Source: Macrophomina tecta (taxonomy: Eukaryota; Ascomycota; Dothideomycetes; Botryosphaeriales; Botryosphaeriaceae). Taken from it: DNA of 64,000 nucleotides. The DNA lies in assembly GCA_024180945.1 (NCBI GenBank), contig JAKSGN010000006.1, positions 1,736,001 through 1,800,000 on the forward strand. Reading direction: 5' to 3'. This document shows positions 12,243 through 24,400 of the stretch, in pieces; the stretch's first letter is position 1, and each line of letters opens with the position of its first letter. The notes beneath the pieces were generated by a model that searched no databases, was not told where the DNA came from, and saw nothing but the letters and a program-made list of their open reading frames with translations. The position numbers and the translations under genes are program-made.

Positions 12243-13455
12243 TGGTGGTCTGGAGTGGGTATGCAAAGAAGAGAGGTGTGAGAGGAGAGAAGGGGAAGAG
12301 TTTTGGTGTTGCGCTTCCGGCGGAGAATCGGATGACGTCGAGCGCTCCAAAGCCCGGCCAAGCCGCTCTGCGGGGCTGGGTTGCAAGGGGCCCTTAATCA
12401 AGGAGTAGCAGCGTCCAGCTCATGGAGCTCTTGTTGACTGCAAGGAGGAGAGCGTGAGTAATGGAAGCCGTCTACCCCGACCTTTCCTCCCAAATGCGTG
12501 ATACGGTACCTGCGTGTACCTATGCACGCACCCATCATGTAAGATGATCCGCATAGTTCGCTTGAGCACACCCCCGCACGCCACAGCCGCGATTCTTCCA
12601 CAGGGGACAAGACGAGTTACGAGTGATTTGTGATAGGGCCTGGCAACGCGCATAGAGATTTCGCCAGACTGCTGCTGTCAGCAGACGCTCACGTTGGAGC
12701 AAATGCCTCATCTGCCCGGCGCATTTGCGCTCGCTGTGGCAATCCTATGGCCATGTCACCCAGCTGATCTAGGGGCTCCCAGCCAGCCAATCCAGCTTAC
12801 ATCCGGTTTGCTGCTTTGCTTGTGGCTCACTCACCTTAGCCAATATCCACGCTGCACTCTGGTACGGCCGGGAGCTTGTCGGCGCTTGTGGCTTGCAGGC
12901 CAGACCAGTACGTCACTACGCCTGCCGTACCTTGATACCAGACTATCCGCTGAGTCAATCTGTCTTCTGAAAGTGTGCGTTATGTAAAGCCGGCATTTTA
13001 TTTTACCCTTGCTGTTCTGTGCGCCAATGTCAAGTGCGTTGCTCATTGTTCGATTAGCCGGGAGTGTCGAGACAAAGAACATCATACCAAGCATTTACGA
13101 CGTCTAGCTTAAAAGCTGCTTGAACACTGCAGAGCTCTCACTTTTCGAGCCCGCTGTTGAATTTCTGCACCCAGAGCCCGCCGCCGAGGTGGCTATCTGG
13201 GCAGTATGGCTATGGTTCAAGTCGTCTGCGCTCTCGAAGAAGGAAGTGGAATGCGCTGCCGAACGAGCCCACGTGCACTGTTCACAGTCAAGTGGTATTC
13301 CGACGCGTGCCCTCTATCCCATTCACAAGATTCGCCTCTTGCCCAAAGTTGCCTGTTTGGTTCTCTAGAAGATCTTCCGTCCTCCTCCTCCGTGCCCGCA
13401 TCTGCCCCGCCCCTCAACCACTCCGCCACCTCTACTCTGAAAGACTCGGCTCACA
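12243..13455. other. Intergenic, divergent promoters of the SDR and F-box genes
   Basis: About 1.2 kb between divergent starts. Short frames only, none convincing. The final 90 bases before the F-box gene start are strongly pyrimidine-rich, a common fungal leader feature. Confidence 0.55.
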
Positions 13456-15136
13456 ATGGCGCCGCGCGCCCGCAAGAAGACGGTGGCTCCCTCCGCTCAA
13501 CCGTCCACTTCGGCTGTTCAAACTCACAGCATGTCTCGCTTGCGCAAAGCGAGCACTTTCCCTGCTCTCCCCGCGGAGCTCGTGTGCATGATCACGGATG
13601 AGCTGCCCGGGATCGACTTTGGCGCTCTGCGCCTGGTATGCCGCGAGCTCGAGAAGAGGTCCCGCTATGTTTTCGGGCGCCGCTTCTTCTCCTCGCGCAA
13701 GTATCTCGTGGGATTGAGCTCCGGTGAGATCGGCGCAATCCGGTATGCCATTTCACATGAGCTTCAGCGAAAATCTGCTGACACGTTCAAGTGACAAACT
13801 CGCGAAGCTTCGCTTTGGCACCTTCATCAAGGACCTTGGCATCCGTGGCGTAGAATACAACGGAAACAAAATCCAACGGCACGCGATATTCCCCGAAGAC
13901 TTCGTGAATCTACCTCTCAGCTCGGTTGACCTCGGCGACTACTGGCCTTTCCTCGACTCCGTTGCAAGGATGGCGGCAGTGGAATCCGAAGTGCCACGAG
14001 ACCTCAACCATGTCGATGCCCTTGTCAGACTCTTCAGCCACACACCCAACCTCGATGATGTCATGGTGTGCAGCAGTTGGTACAATTACGACGAGCTGGA
14101 CACCAGAGATATTGACGGCATCCTTGCGCGCCTGCCGCGCGACGTTTCTCACGCACCTCTTCGTCCGCCGACGTTCACAACTGTTCTCGAAGCCTTGAGC
14201 CGATGCGACATCAAGCCAGTCAAACTGGCTCTTCGCGACGACTGCTGTAGCCTCAATTGCGTTGTTGCTCGTGAGCCTCTTCGGAACATGACACCGCTCG
14301 ATGCCTCCCATAGGAGCGCCTTGTCAAAGGTGAAGGAATTGGCCCTGGGCGTGTTTGAAGGTTTCCCTGGTACGTTGTTTGCAATTCATGCAAGTGTTCC
14401 AGGTAGCGGCTCTGAAGTGAACCGGTCGAGCCGGGAGAAGCAGTCTCGCCCGCGTCACATCACATCAATGTTGACCGCACATGCTTACTCACGCTAAACA
14501 GATCCCATATGCTACGGGCGTATCGTGGAATACATAACATCGTGTCCGTCGCTCGAGGTCCTGCACATCATGACACACCTGCACCATCAGGATAAGCTCC
14601 TCGGCGCCAAAGTCCTCAGTCAGTTGGGCCGCTCGCTACTAAACTTGCCCCCCAGGCTGAGCACCCTTTACCTACAAGGCCTACAAGTTGATGCGAGCTG
14701 TCTTACCGCCGTGCTCGGCAAGTTCAGTACCACACTTCGCAAGCTCAGCATTGGCATTTGCGCCATGACCAATGGCGGCCGTTGGAAGCCCCTTCTCAAA
14801 TTCCTGCGGGATGAGATGACTGCACTGCAGGACCTGCAGTTTATCTGGAATGTCGTCCTAGACGGACCCACCGAACGCAACAATGTGGAAAATGCCGATG
14901 ATGTGTATTTTCTATGGTCTGATCGGGTCTGGGTCGATATGGACTATACTGGGGACAACTACTTTACCGCAAGCGGGCGGTTGGAAGAGTACCTCGGCGG
15001 TGGCTACATTGAGCTCTCCTATGGCGATCGTTTCGGGCACTTGATGTTGGGCGAGATTATTCAGGAGAAGGGTCTCCGACAGGCGCTACTGGAAATGATG
15101 GATGCGATTCATGAGCCGGGATCAGCTGCTGGTTGA
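13456..15136 (+). CDS. F-box-like protein with leucine-rich C-terminal region
   Basis: Model: exons 13456-13742, 13792-14369, 14502-15136 (introns 49 and 132 nt), 499 residues. Residues about 34-85 (FPALPAELVCMITDELPGIDFGALRLVCRELEKRS) read as a fungal F-box: LPxEL...I, then LRLVCREL. F-box proteins link substrates to Skp1-Cullin1 ubiquitin ligases. The remainder (KLAKLRFGTFIKDLGIRG, LSTLYLQGLQVD, LRKLSIGI, LQDLQFIW) has irregular leucine-rich, LRR-like segments typical of the many fungal F-box proteins with divergent substrate domains. Intron 1 was placed with donor GTATGC at 13743 because it is the only nearby donor keeping the frame into RFGTFIKDL; the stronger-looking GTGAGA ten bases earlier breaks the frame. 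Target unknown; the family expands quickly in Pezizomycotina. Confidence 0.8.
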
Positions 15137-16927
15137 ATTCTCGCTTGCGGCGCAGTCGTGTAAACTGCTTTCTGTCAGCGACTAGCTGTCCTGATTTTGG
15201 GCCAACGAGAACGGCAACATACGCCTTATGCAAGGAATGGAAGCAGTTCTTCAGCTTTAATCATAGCACCAGCTGTTTGCGGATGAAGAAGGTATTCCCT
15301 TGACCTCATTACAAGCTAATGGAGTGATCATTCACTCAAATGCGTAGGAACGGGCACGGATGTGGGAGGGATGCCAGTGTCACGACTATCAGCATTTTGC
15401 CCTCCCGCAGTCAAAATATCCACTTATCCTGACGAGAATTGAATTAAGGCTTGTTCAGCTCGACGAGGGATGCCCGTCTGAATCACTTCGGAGGTCCCGT
15501 AATTCGCTATGACCAATCTTCTTCGGGCTTGCCTTGATGATACATGGCGCCCGATTCTGTAGATGCTCCGCCACGAAATGATAGCTCTTTGAACATTCCA
15601 GTAGTTTCCACACCGCTATGCTGGCCGCTCTCAGGACGGCCTCGATGAAAGCAACATGATATAATTCAATTAGCCAGACAAAGTATGGCTTGGGTCAAAC
15701 GATGATCAAGAGGCTCACTTCTTCAATGACGAGGGAAAACCCGAAGACTCGCTGGACGGGAATCTACGTCTGGCTCCGTAGGTTAACGGCAATAAGCTCG
15801 TCGCAGTTCATTGATGAGATTGACGAGGAGAAGGCTTGCACGGTGCGTTTGACGATATGGCTCGATGCACCGATGAATCAATGGATTGACAAATGGATAC
15901 ATATGTGAAAGGTTTCATGACCCATGAGCCTCATGCAGGTACCTTAGAAGGCGCTTGATTCTTCAGCGTTTACTTGCCAAAAGCACAAAAACAATAGCAG
16001 ATCCCTCGACTTCTCCTCTTCTCAAGCGTTCCTTCTTCCTTCTCACTCGCACAAGCTCGTTTTTCCACGCACCACCCCTTTTTTCAACGCTCATGTCAAG
16101 ATGGATATCCACACCTATGTAGGAGTAGATAGCGATAAGCCAGAGAATGCAGACATGCTAAGCCGCCTTGTGCCTTTTCAGATGAAAGGACTGAACTATT
16201 CACAAGGCTTGGGCAGGCCTCGTAAGCGCTCATACCCACCAATAACCAACAAACACCATACAGTTACCCGATGAGGGAGAAGCGATCAAAGATCGGTACA
16301 TGTGTAAACCTCCGGCCATCAACACAAAAAAACCGTGGTCTCTGCGAGGGAGTTTGCAAAATAGTTACTAATCTCGCGTATAAACGCGCTGGCGGCACAT
16401 GCCTGTGTCTATTGTTACAGCCGATACACCGCATATCACAGAGGAGAGTCCACGTGATGACACTTCCCTGCAATATCTCCTTCGTCTTTCAAGCACATAT
16501 CAACATTGACGTAACGAGATAGGGGCATGACCATCCGCCACCTACTGCTGCCATCAAGAACGGCGGAACGGCACCATTCGACGAAGCGAAGACCTGGCTG
16601 CAAATGGAGTCCACAAGGCCCGCATCTCTCCAGCAACCACTTGAAAAAGCGGCGGAAGCAAAGAGAAGGTGCGTTAACCACATGGGCAAACGAACCAGCC
16701 CCGTCCTCCCTTCCGCTCGCTCGCAGAAAAAAAAAAAAAAAACAACACAAGAGAGAACGAGGAAAAAACAGGTGCGGGCCACGTACGGACTCTCTGTACA
16801 CAATGACACAGCCACCAACACCACAGACCCAATCATCACAGTCCCAACTGCCACCAAAACAGTCGCCAGAGTTCCAAATCCGCCAAAAAGCCATCCCTAT
16901 TGCTCTAGAACGGCAAAAAGAACAAAA
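15137..16927. other. Intergenic, 1.8 kb, no gene recognised
   Basis: Runs from the F-box gene stop to the tRNA. Looks more AT-rich than the coding neighbours. A 72-codon frame at 15690-15908 has no recognisable feature. Contains an A16 run at 16727-16742. Confidence 0.5.
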
Positions 16928-17031
16928 TGGTCACTACGAGGGTCGAACTCGCGACCTTGGCGTTAACTCTTTGTCCTCTGCGAGGACTGCCAATATTAGC
17001 ACCACGCTCTAACCAACTGAGCTAAGCGACC
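16928..17031 (-). tRNA. tRNA-Ile (anticodon AAU) with a 30-nt intron
   Basis: Reading the minus strand from 17031: acceptor stem GGTCGCT pairs with AGTGACC (one G-T wobble), D arm GCTCAGTTGGTTAGAGC, anticodon stem TGGTG with CGCCA around loop CTAATAA, and T arm GCGAG-TTCGACC-CTCGT with discriminator A at 16928. Anticodon AAT is at 16997-16995. The intron sits after position 37, the standard nuclear tRNA intron site, at about 16993-16964 (30 nt). Both internal promoter boxes (A box TAGCTCAGTTGG, B box GAGTTCGACCC) are intact. CCA is not encoded. It reads AUU, and AUC after A34-to-inosine editing. Confidence 0.95.
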
Positions 17032-18404
17032 TATATATGAGATACGGAGTTCTTGTCACACCAGACTCCCATCGATGAAAAGAACGTAAATATTTTTCAA
17101 ATATGTAGTTTATATTTTGTCTCTTAGAACAATAGACTGGATACCAGGCGGGGGGAGAGTGGCCGGAGGGAAGAGGGGAGCATTCCAGACTGAGGTCAGG
17201 CAAGGGGCTGAGAGGCTGAAGGTATGCCAGGGGAAGTGTTGGCCATGAGGGGCGGGATACACGAGGATTGCCACAGCGGGAATCCATGAAACTTTAGCAG
17301 GGTTTGAACACCCCTGACAGGCAGTGGAAAAGTTCTGTCATAATATTGAGAGATGTGACCGAGGCAAATGAACAGTCCCCTTTCGCTGTCCTCTCCGGCA
17401 ATATCCACTATGCACGCAAAGAGCACACGGCCGGACTGGATTATATTAATACGCGTTGATGACCTGATACTCCTGCAGGTAATGGAGTATGCATACTACA
17501 TCATCTATGAGGAATTTTGATTCCCGAGGGATCGACCGACTCAGTGATCTAAAAATGTGAATTCGAGGTTGGTACCCGAAGTTTTTCTTGACTTTACCTC
17601 CCAGCAGACAATTGCAAATTAAGCGCATCTACCACAGCTCCCGCGTAAAAAATACTGCGGCGCCCGGCCTCTTCGGAGGCTAGAGAGCAAGAGAAACATA
17701 TTTGGCAACTGAATGTTTGAACCTTAAAAAAATAATAGGGAGAAAAAATAGTAAAGAAGACAAATTATCTTTGGCAAAAATCAGCAGACACTGGTGTTCC
17801 CGCTCAACGGCGACTCCTGGACCTCTGCCGCTCCCGAAAAAGGTAACACGACTATGTATGCACGAAAGACATATTTGAATAGAAAGTATCGATGCATTAA
17901 CGCTCGAACTCTGCCTATTAGCAAAAGATGCAAACAAACACACGGCAGGGTCGCACTGCCACGAGGTCTACATTCGAGCTCTCTCCAAATCGAGACCGTA
18001 TCACCACCTAGCAGAGAGACACAGCATTCTACGATCGTTCTTTGAATTGTTTTCTTAATTTGTACACTACTTAATAAGCCGCTGATGCTACTGAGCCAAG
18101 CGATGAAAAGAGTAGCTATAAAAGAAAGAAATAAGTCCACGGTCTCGTAAAGTCGTCCCACCAGTCGCTCGCTAATCCGCTCATAATTACCCTTCCCAAT
18201 GAACAGCAAAGAGAAATCAAAAGAAAAAGCCATTAACATCATTACAATTCAAAAAGAGAACAGCCGTAGCCAGTGTCTCCCGAAAACCCGCACAAATGCT
18301 AGAATCAAGCCCGGTCTTCAACCCGTCCTTCGCACAAGCAGAGTCTCGACTTCGAAAGAAAGAAAAAAGAATCCTTCCAATCATCCCAAACCATCATATC
18401 TCAC
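17032..18404. other. Intergenic, 1.4 kb, AT-rich
   Basis: Between the tRNA and the stop codon of the large coiled-coil gene. Short frames only, none with protein-like features. Probably includes the 3' untranslated region of the coiled-coil gene at its right end. Confidence 0.5.
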
Positions 18405-21400
18405 TCATTGCAGAGCCGAACTGACCTGGCTGGCCTCCTCCTCGGCGACCCTCCTGAAGTAATCCGCGCCCTCGTGTCCCTGCGGCAGTTGCGCAGTCGG
18501 AAGGTCCGAGCCCAGTGCGCTGTCGCCAGGGGTATCAGGACCGAAGATTTCCTTGGTGGCAGGTGGAGGCTCTAGAGGGGTCAGTGCCGACTCGTTATCC
18601 ATCACCTCTTCCTTCGGCTGGACCTCCGAAGACTCCTGAGGAACTAGGTCGATCTCAGTGGTAGGAGGCTCAACATCTTTGGTTCCAGCGTCGGAGACGA
18701 TCTCGTCGTCATCCTGGGCTTTGGTCAGAGCCTCACTGACAGTAGCCTCACTGGCAGTACCAGTGACAATGCTCGAGCCGGAGATCGACTCAGCGTCGTG
18801 AGGGATCTCGGTGGCTTCACCCTCGTCCTCAATTGTGTCACTGTAGTGGCTCTCTCCATCATGATCCGAAGCCTCGTCTTCGTGGATGGTAGTCGCGCCG
18901 TTAGCCGTTGTTCCAGCACTGACACGGCGGCCTGTGTGGCTGGCGGTACCCGTCAAGTAGGAGCCGGTGCCGTAGGTGTACTCAGAGCCAGCCTCAGAAC
19001 CGCGATCGTCGTATGTGGAAGCAAAATCAGTGCCAGAACCGTTGCCGCTGACAATGCTATGGCGGCGCTCCGTACCGGCCTCGCTAATGTCATCGAGCTC
19101 GCCTTCAGACTCCTCGCTCAGAATATCGTTCTCCTTGTTAGCGTCCGAGACGGCACGCTTTGAACCCCAGGAAGGCTTGCGGTAGCCATAGTTGGTCTTT
19201 ACAGAGTGACTGCGCTTGAGACCGGTATTGGGGGTGCCAGCGAAGCCTTGAGCGCCGGTAGGAGCATTGCCGCTAATCTCGCTGAGAGAGAGGATGCGGC
19301 GTGCGTTCGGGTTTGACTGAGCTGCACCGTTACGCTTCATAGCTGGGCGAGCACCCAGAGCCATGTTCACGCCCTTGGTAAGAGTGCTAGCAGCCGACAT
19401 AGCGGACGAGTCCGTGTTGCCCGGAGCACGAGCAACCTTGGCTGCACTGACACCCTTCTGGAGCAGCAAAGCACGAGAGTGGTCCATGATACCGTTGAGG
19501 ATGCGACGCTCAAGCGCATCGGCCTTAGTTTCCATATTCTGAAGCTCCTCGCGGCGGATGTTCAGAGCCATCTCAAGCGAAGAAACGTCGGCATTCAGAC
19601 GCATCTTCTGTGACATGAGCATTTCCTTCTCATGACGGAGCATCTCAACCTCCTGGCGGAGGGCATCCTTCTCATCGTTGAGATTGCCAATGTCAGCCTC
19701 GATGTGCTCCTTCTGCACAAGGCGACGCTCAAGTAGGAGAGCAACCTCTTCAGCCTCTCGCTGCTTGTTCTCATTGCCTTCTGTAATAAGCTTGGTCTGA
19801 GACTGAACAAACTCCGTCATCTCAGCAGCGGTGGCTAGAACGTGCTTGTGAATCTCCTCGAGACGTTCCATCTGAGCAGTAGACTTTTCTGTGTCAGCAG
19901 CGTGCGTAAGCAACTGGTCAAGCTTCTCCTTGACTTCGCTGTCGTCATACTTCTCAACCGGTTCCGGTGGAGGTGGCAAAAGAGCGGGCAGTCCGGCGAA
20001 AAAGGTCTCCCTGAGCTCCTCAGAACGGTTCTTCGCCTCTTCAGCGGCAGCGGCAGCAGCGGCCTCAGCAGCAGCCTTGGTCTCTTCCTGTGCAGCCTTC
20101 GCTGCATCCTCGGCGGCCTTTGAGTGTTCGTAATGCGAAGTGACGAGAGCGAGGACTTCCTGGAGCGTCATCATGAACTTGGGGTGATTTTCAGTAAGGT
20201 CGTCCTGCATGGCGGTCAGTGCCGTTAGTGCCTTGGCGACCTCGTCTCTTGTCGACTGGTGCTCGGATTTGTTATCCTCATGCTTCTCATCCAGTTTCGC
20301 CATAGTCTCGTCAATCTTAGTGAAAACAGTGGCCGAGTCGCCCGTCAGCTTGTCAGCGGTCTCTGTGAACGTAGTGTTCATGCCAGTAATTGTGGTACCG
20401 AGAGTGTCGATCGTGACCTTGAGTTCTTCAGACACGGTCTTAGTAGTGGTCATGAGCTCTTCTTGGGCCGCAGTCTTCTCGTCAAGCTTCTGAGCGGAGG
20501 CTTCGGCGAGCACGAGCATGTCGTCGTACTTGGTCGTCATTTCAGAGAACTTCTCGTCGAGCTTCTCAATAACGCCATTAATGACAGCATCCCTGACTTC
20601 GTCATGCTTCTCCAAAGCAGCAGTGGCCTTCTCCTCGGAGTCAGTCTTGATGCCTTCGATGGAGCCATGGGTGCGCTGGAATTCGCGATTGACGGTCTCA
20701 ATCAGCTCTTTGACATCGGCAGTGATGTTGAAATTGGTGCTGATGGTTTCATCCAAGCTCTTGATGGCCTCCTTGACACCCTCAACACCCTCACCACCCT
20801 CCTGAAGCTTTGACTTTATCTCCTCCTTGACAGCGTCCAAGAACTCCTTAACCTCGCCAACCTTGGTGATGATGGTGTCGGCCTCGTTCTTGCGGTCATC
20901 GAAGGCTTTAGCAGTAACCCCAATGTCGTTTTCATAGCTCTCCTTCATCTTATCATGACTGTCGCGGAAGTCGTGGATGAGACCAACAACCTGCTCGATA
21001 TCGGCCTTCGACGGGACTGCTTCCGGTTCTGGCAGCGTCGCCAGTTTCTCCTTGACCTCAGTTATCAGGACTCCCAAAGCGTCGGTGTCCTCCTTGGTAA
21101 CCTTCTTCGCTTCTTCCTCCTCTGAGGGTTTAGCGTTCTTGAGCTCCTCCAAGGCGGTCTTGAGATCCTGCACCAGAACCTCAACGACGGCGACATCGCC
21201 CTTGGAAGCAACCTCTTCGCCATCAATTTTGGCAGAAAGCTTATCGATAGCCTCACTAGTGACGAGAACTGCGGCTTCAACAACATCCAGGTGCTCCTTC
21301 TTCACCGCAGTCTCAGGGTCAGGGAGGATAATCTCGTCTAGCTTGGCTTTGGCGTTCTGGAGAAGAGTCTCGATAGCATCTGTGTCTTCTTTACGGGCCA

Positions 21401-24400
21401 AGCCTTCGACAATCTCGGTATCCCTCCGCTTGTCTTCGGAAAGAACGGTGACCGCTGCTTGAACGTCCTTGAGCAGCTCCTCAACATTGACCAAGTCCTC
21501 CTTCAGCGCAATGCCAGCAAGGTCGGCCTTTGAGGCGACTCCAGCAAGATCATCTTTGGACGCAACGCCAGTCAGGTCGTCTTTCATAGCAACACCTGGA
21601 GCAGCCTCGGTCGGAGGTGCAGGAGCCGGGATGTTTTGAATGTTGGCATCCATAGCCTCAACTTTGATCTGCAACTGAGTCATCAGGACTTCTAACTCCT
21701 TCAGATCATCACGCTTGAGGCCCATCTCTTCATCTTCCTGCTTAGGAATCTCGCGCGAGAGAGCATTGTCAGGATCGTCTGCCAGGACAACTTCATTACC
21801 AACAGCCGAGATGTCGTCCTCAACAGTGGCCTGCTTGTCACCCTTGAGCCTAGTGATCTCGGTGGTGATAGTCTGGATGCCTTCCTTCAGGGTCTCGAGA
21901 ATTTCGTAGTTCACAGACATGTCAATCGCTGCTCCCGCTCCAGTGACAGCCTTAATATCGGTCCGCAGGCTTTCGACACCTTCGTTGATAGAATCCAGGA
22001 TCTCTCCGGTGGCTGACATTTGGCGCTCGGGGTTGTCAATCTTCCTTGCCAGATCAGAGCGGAGGTCATCCAAACCCAGGCGGACAGTTTCCAGGATCTC
22101 CTCGGTATCTGCCCGAGAGGCAACGTTACCAGTAACACTCTTGCGAAGGTTTTCAAGCTGCTCGCAGAGCGCTTGAAGGGCCCCCTCGCTCAGTCCTTGA
22201 CCATTGCTTTGGGGCTGAACCTCTCTGATATCCTCTAGACCAGCGCGAAGTGCTTCTAGAATCTCCTCCTTGTCCTCAGATGAACCGCCGCTCCTGACCA
22301 AACTACCACCGAGCGTCTCGCGAAGGCGCTCAAGCTCTTCCTTTATAGCTTCGAGAGTTTCCTTAGATGACTCGCTCTGATCAGTGGACAGCTGAGTGCG
22401 AAGCGCATCCATATTCTCACGAACAGCATCAATGATGTCGTCCTTGCTTTCCGCTGCACCCGATTTGACCAGAGTAGTTGCCAGAGTCTCACGAAGATAC
22501 TCGAATTCCTCCTTCATCGTCTTGAGGACCTCCTCGTTCGACTGAGGGGACTGGGCTGCCTCGTCTCTGGACTCAAGTTTCTGGTGAAGGTTCTCCAGGC
22601 TGGCGTGGATAGTGTCGAGGATCTCATCGCGATGGGAGGCAGTGCCGTGAATGACAGCATCCCGGAGCTGCTCGAACTCGACCTTCATCGCCTCCTCGAC
22701 TTCCTCCTTCGTGGTGTCCTCCTCGTCACGCTTTGCCATGTATGCCTTGAGCCCGTCGAATCCTTCATTCAGGATCTGCAGTAGCTCAGTCTTTTCACCA
22801 GTGGCAGCAGGAACCACTTGGGTGGTCAAAGCTTCGTGAAGGTGCTCAAATTCGGAACGGATGTAGTCGAGCATCTCCGAACGGTTGATAGCTTGGTCAC
22901 CCTGAGGTCCAGCAGCAACGTAGCCCTGGACGTCGGAGCGAAGAGTCTCCAGGCCAGTGCGAAGAGAGTCAATGATCTCGTCCTTTCCGGTCACATCCTG
23001 AGCGCGATCGACGTACGTTTCAATTTCCGCACGCAGAGATTCCAGGCCGTCCTTCATGGCATCTAGAACCTGTTCAGTGTCGCGACCGTTGGCGGAGGAG
23101 TATGCTTTGAATTCCGTTCTCATGTCATCAACCAGGCCCTGAAGTCTGTTCATGACCTGCTCACCGTAACCGCCGAGAGGGGTTTGAGTGCCTTCAAGAC
23201 CTGCCTTGACAGCTTCGAAGAGATCTTCGCGAGAAATCTCAAGCTCGCGGGGAGCAGTCTCGAGGCCTGCTTTGACAGCGTCAAACAAGTCATCTCGAGA
23301 GATTTCCAGCTCGCGAGCGGCGGGGTTTCCGTGAGCCTCGAAGCCATTCCGAACAGCTTCTAGGATGATACTCCGTGTCAACCCAGGATCCGGGTGGTGA
23401 ACAGGCGCTGCTACCTGCATCGAGGGCCGGATCTCATCTAGGCATTCGCGCACTGCGGAGAGAACTTCTTCCCGGATCTCGTGGGTGTTGTTCTCAGGCG
23501 CCGGGAACTCCATGTGGGTCATAGCTTCCATGACTGCGTCCATGACCTCATCGCGACTAAGTGACGGTGCCGTTGGCTCAGAAGAGCGATACTGTCCAAG
23601 ACCCTCCCTTAAACACTCAATAATTTCATCGCGTTCGAGGCCAAATTGTTGGAGTTCAATCTCGGGCTTATATGCTTCGTAGGCTTCCTTCACGGCCTCA
23701 AGGATAGCATCTTTGTCGAGCGGTTGGCTGGCAGCATGCGCGCCCTGGTCGAGCCCTTGCTCGGCAAGAGCGTGCTTAACCACCGCATACACCTCCTGAT
23801 TGTCAACAGAACCATTCGATGCGTTGGATCCACGCCTCTTCGACCTCAAAACGTAGTCCATGTGTTCCTTGAGTTCAGCCAGACCGTCCTGGACAATGCG
23901 GACGACATCTTCCCTCTCTTGACCATTCTCCAAAGCAAGCGCCCCACTACTGTTTGGCGTCATCTCGTCGATTTTCCGGCCGAGCTCGCGTCCCATACCG
24001 AGCACCTCGCCTCTCAAATCCCTGACCAGAGAATTCGTTTCTACGGTTACGCCACCCGATTCCGCGACGCTGTCTTTGATCTTCTTCAGCAGTTTCAACA
24101 TCTCAGCGCTCACAAAGTCAGCGGCCTTCGGGCTCGAGTAAGGTTTGGAGGTGTTGGCATCATTCGCTACCCCGAGAGCAGCATTTATGTCGCGGGTTGC
24201 TCGGGCAACTTGGCTCTCTGGGCTTGATGAACGATGCGCCTCAGCAGCCATATCGCGAAGGGTAAGGGCGCGGCTCTCCGATCCCTGCTTGATGAACTCC
24301 ACCAGTTCCCCAACCTTCTTAGAAGTTTCGTTCGACTCTTGATTGGACTTCTCGAACAGGCCATTCAGGGTATTTATTAGCCTCTCCTGGCCCTCTTTTG

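Noticed and set aside
13733..13738. GTGAGA as donor of the first F-box gene intron
   Set aside because: Good splice consensus but wrong phase for the only suitable acceptor; GTATGC at 13743 keeps the frame.
19842..21462. Several plus-strand frames of 80-184 codons opposite the giant coiled-coil gene
   Set aside because: Shadows of a repetitive coding sequence; no independent motif or start context.
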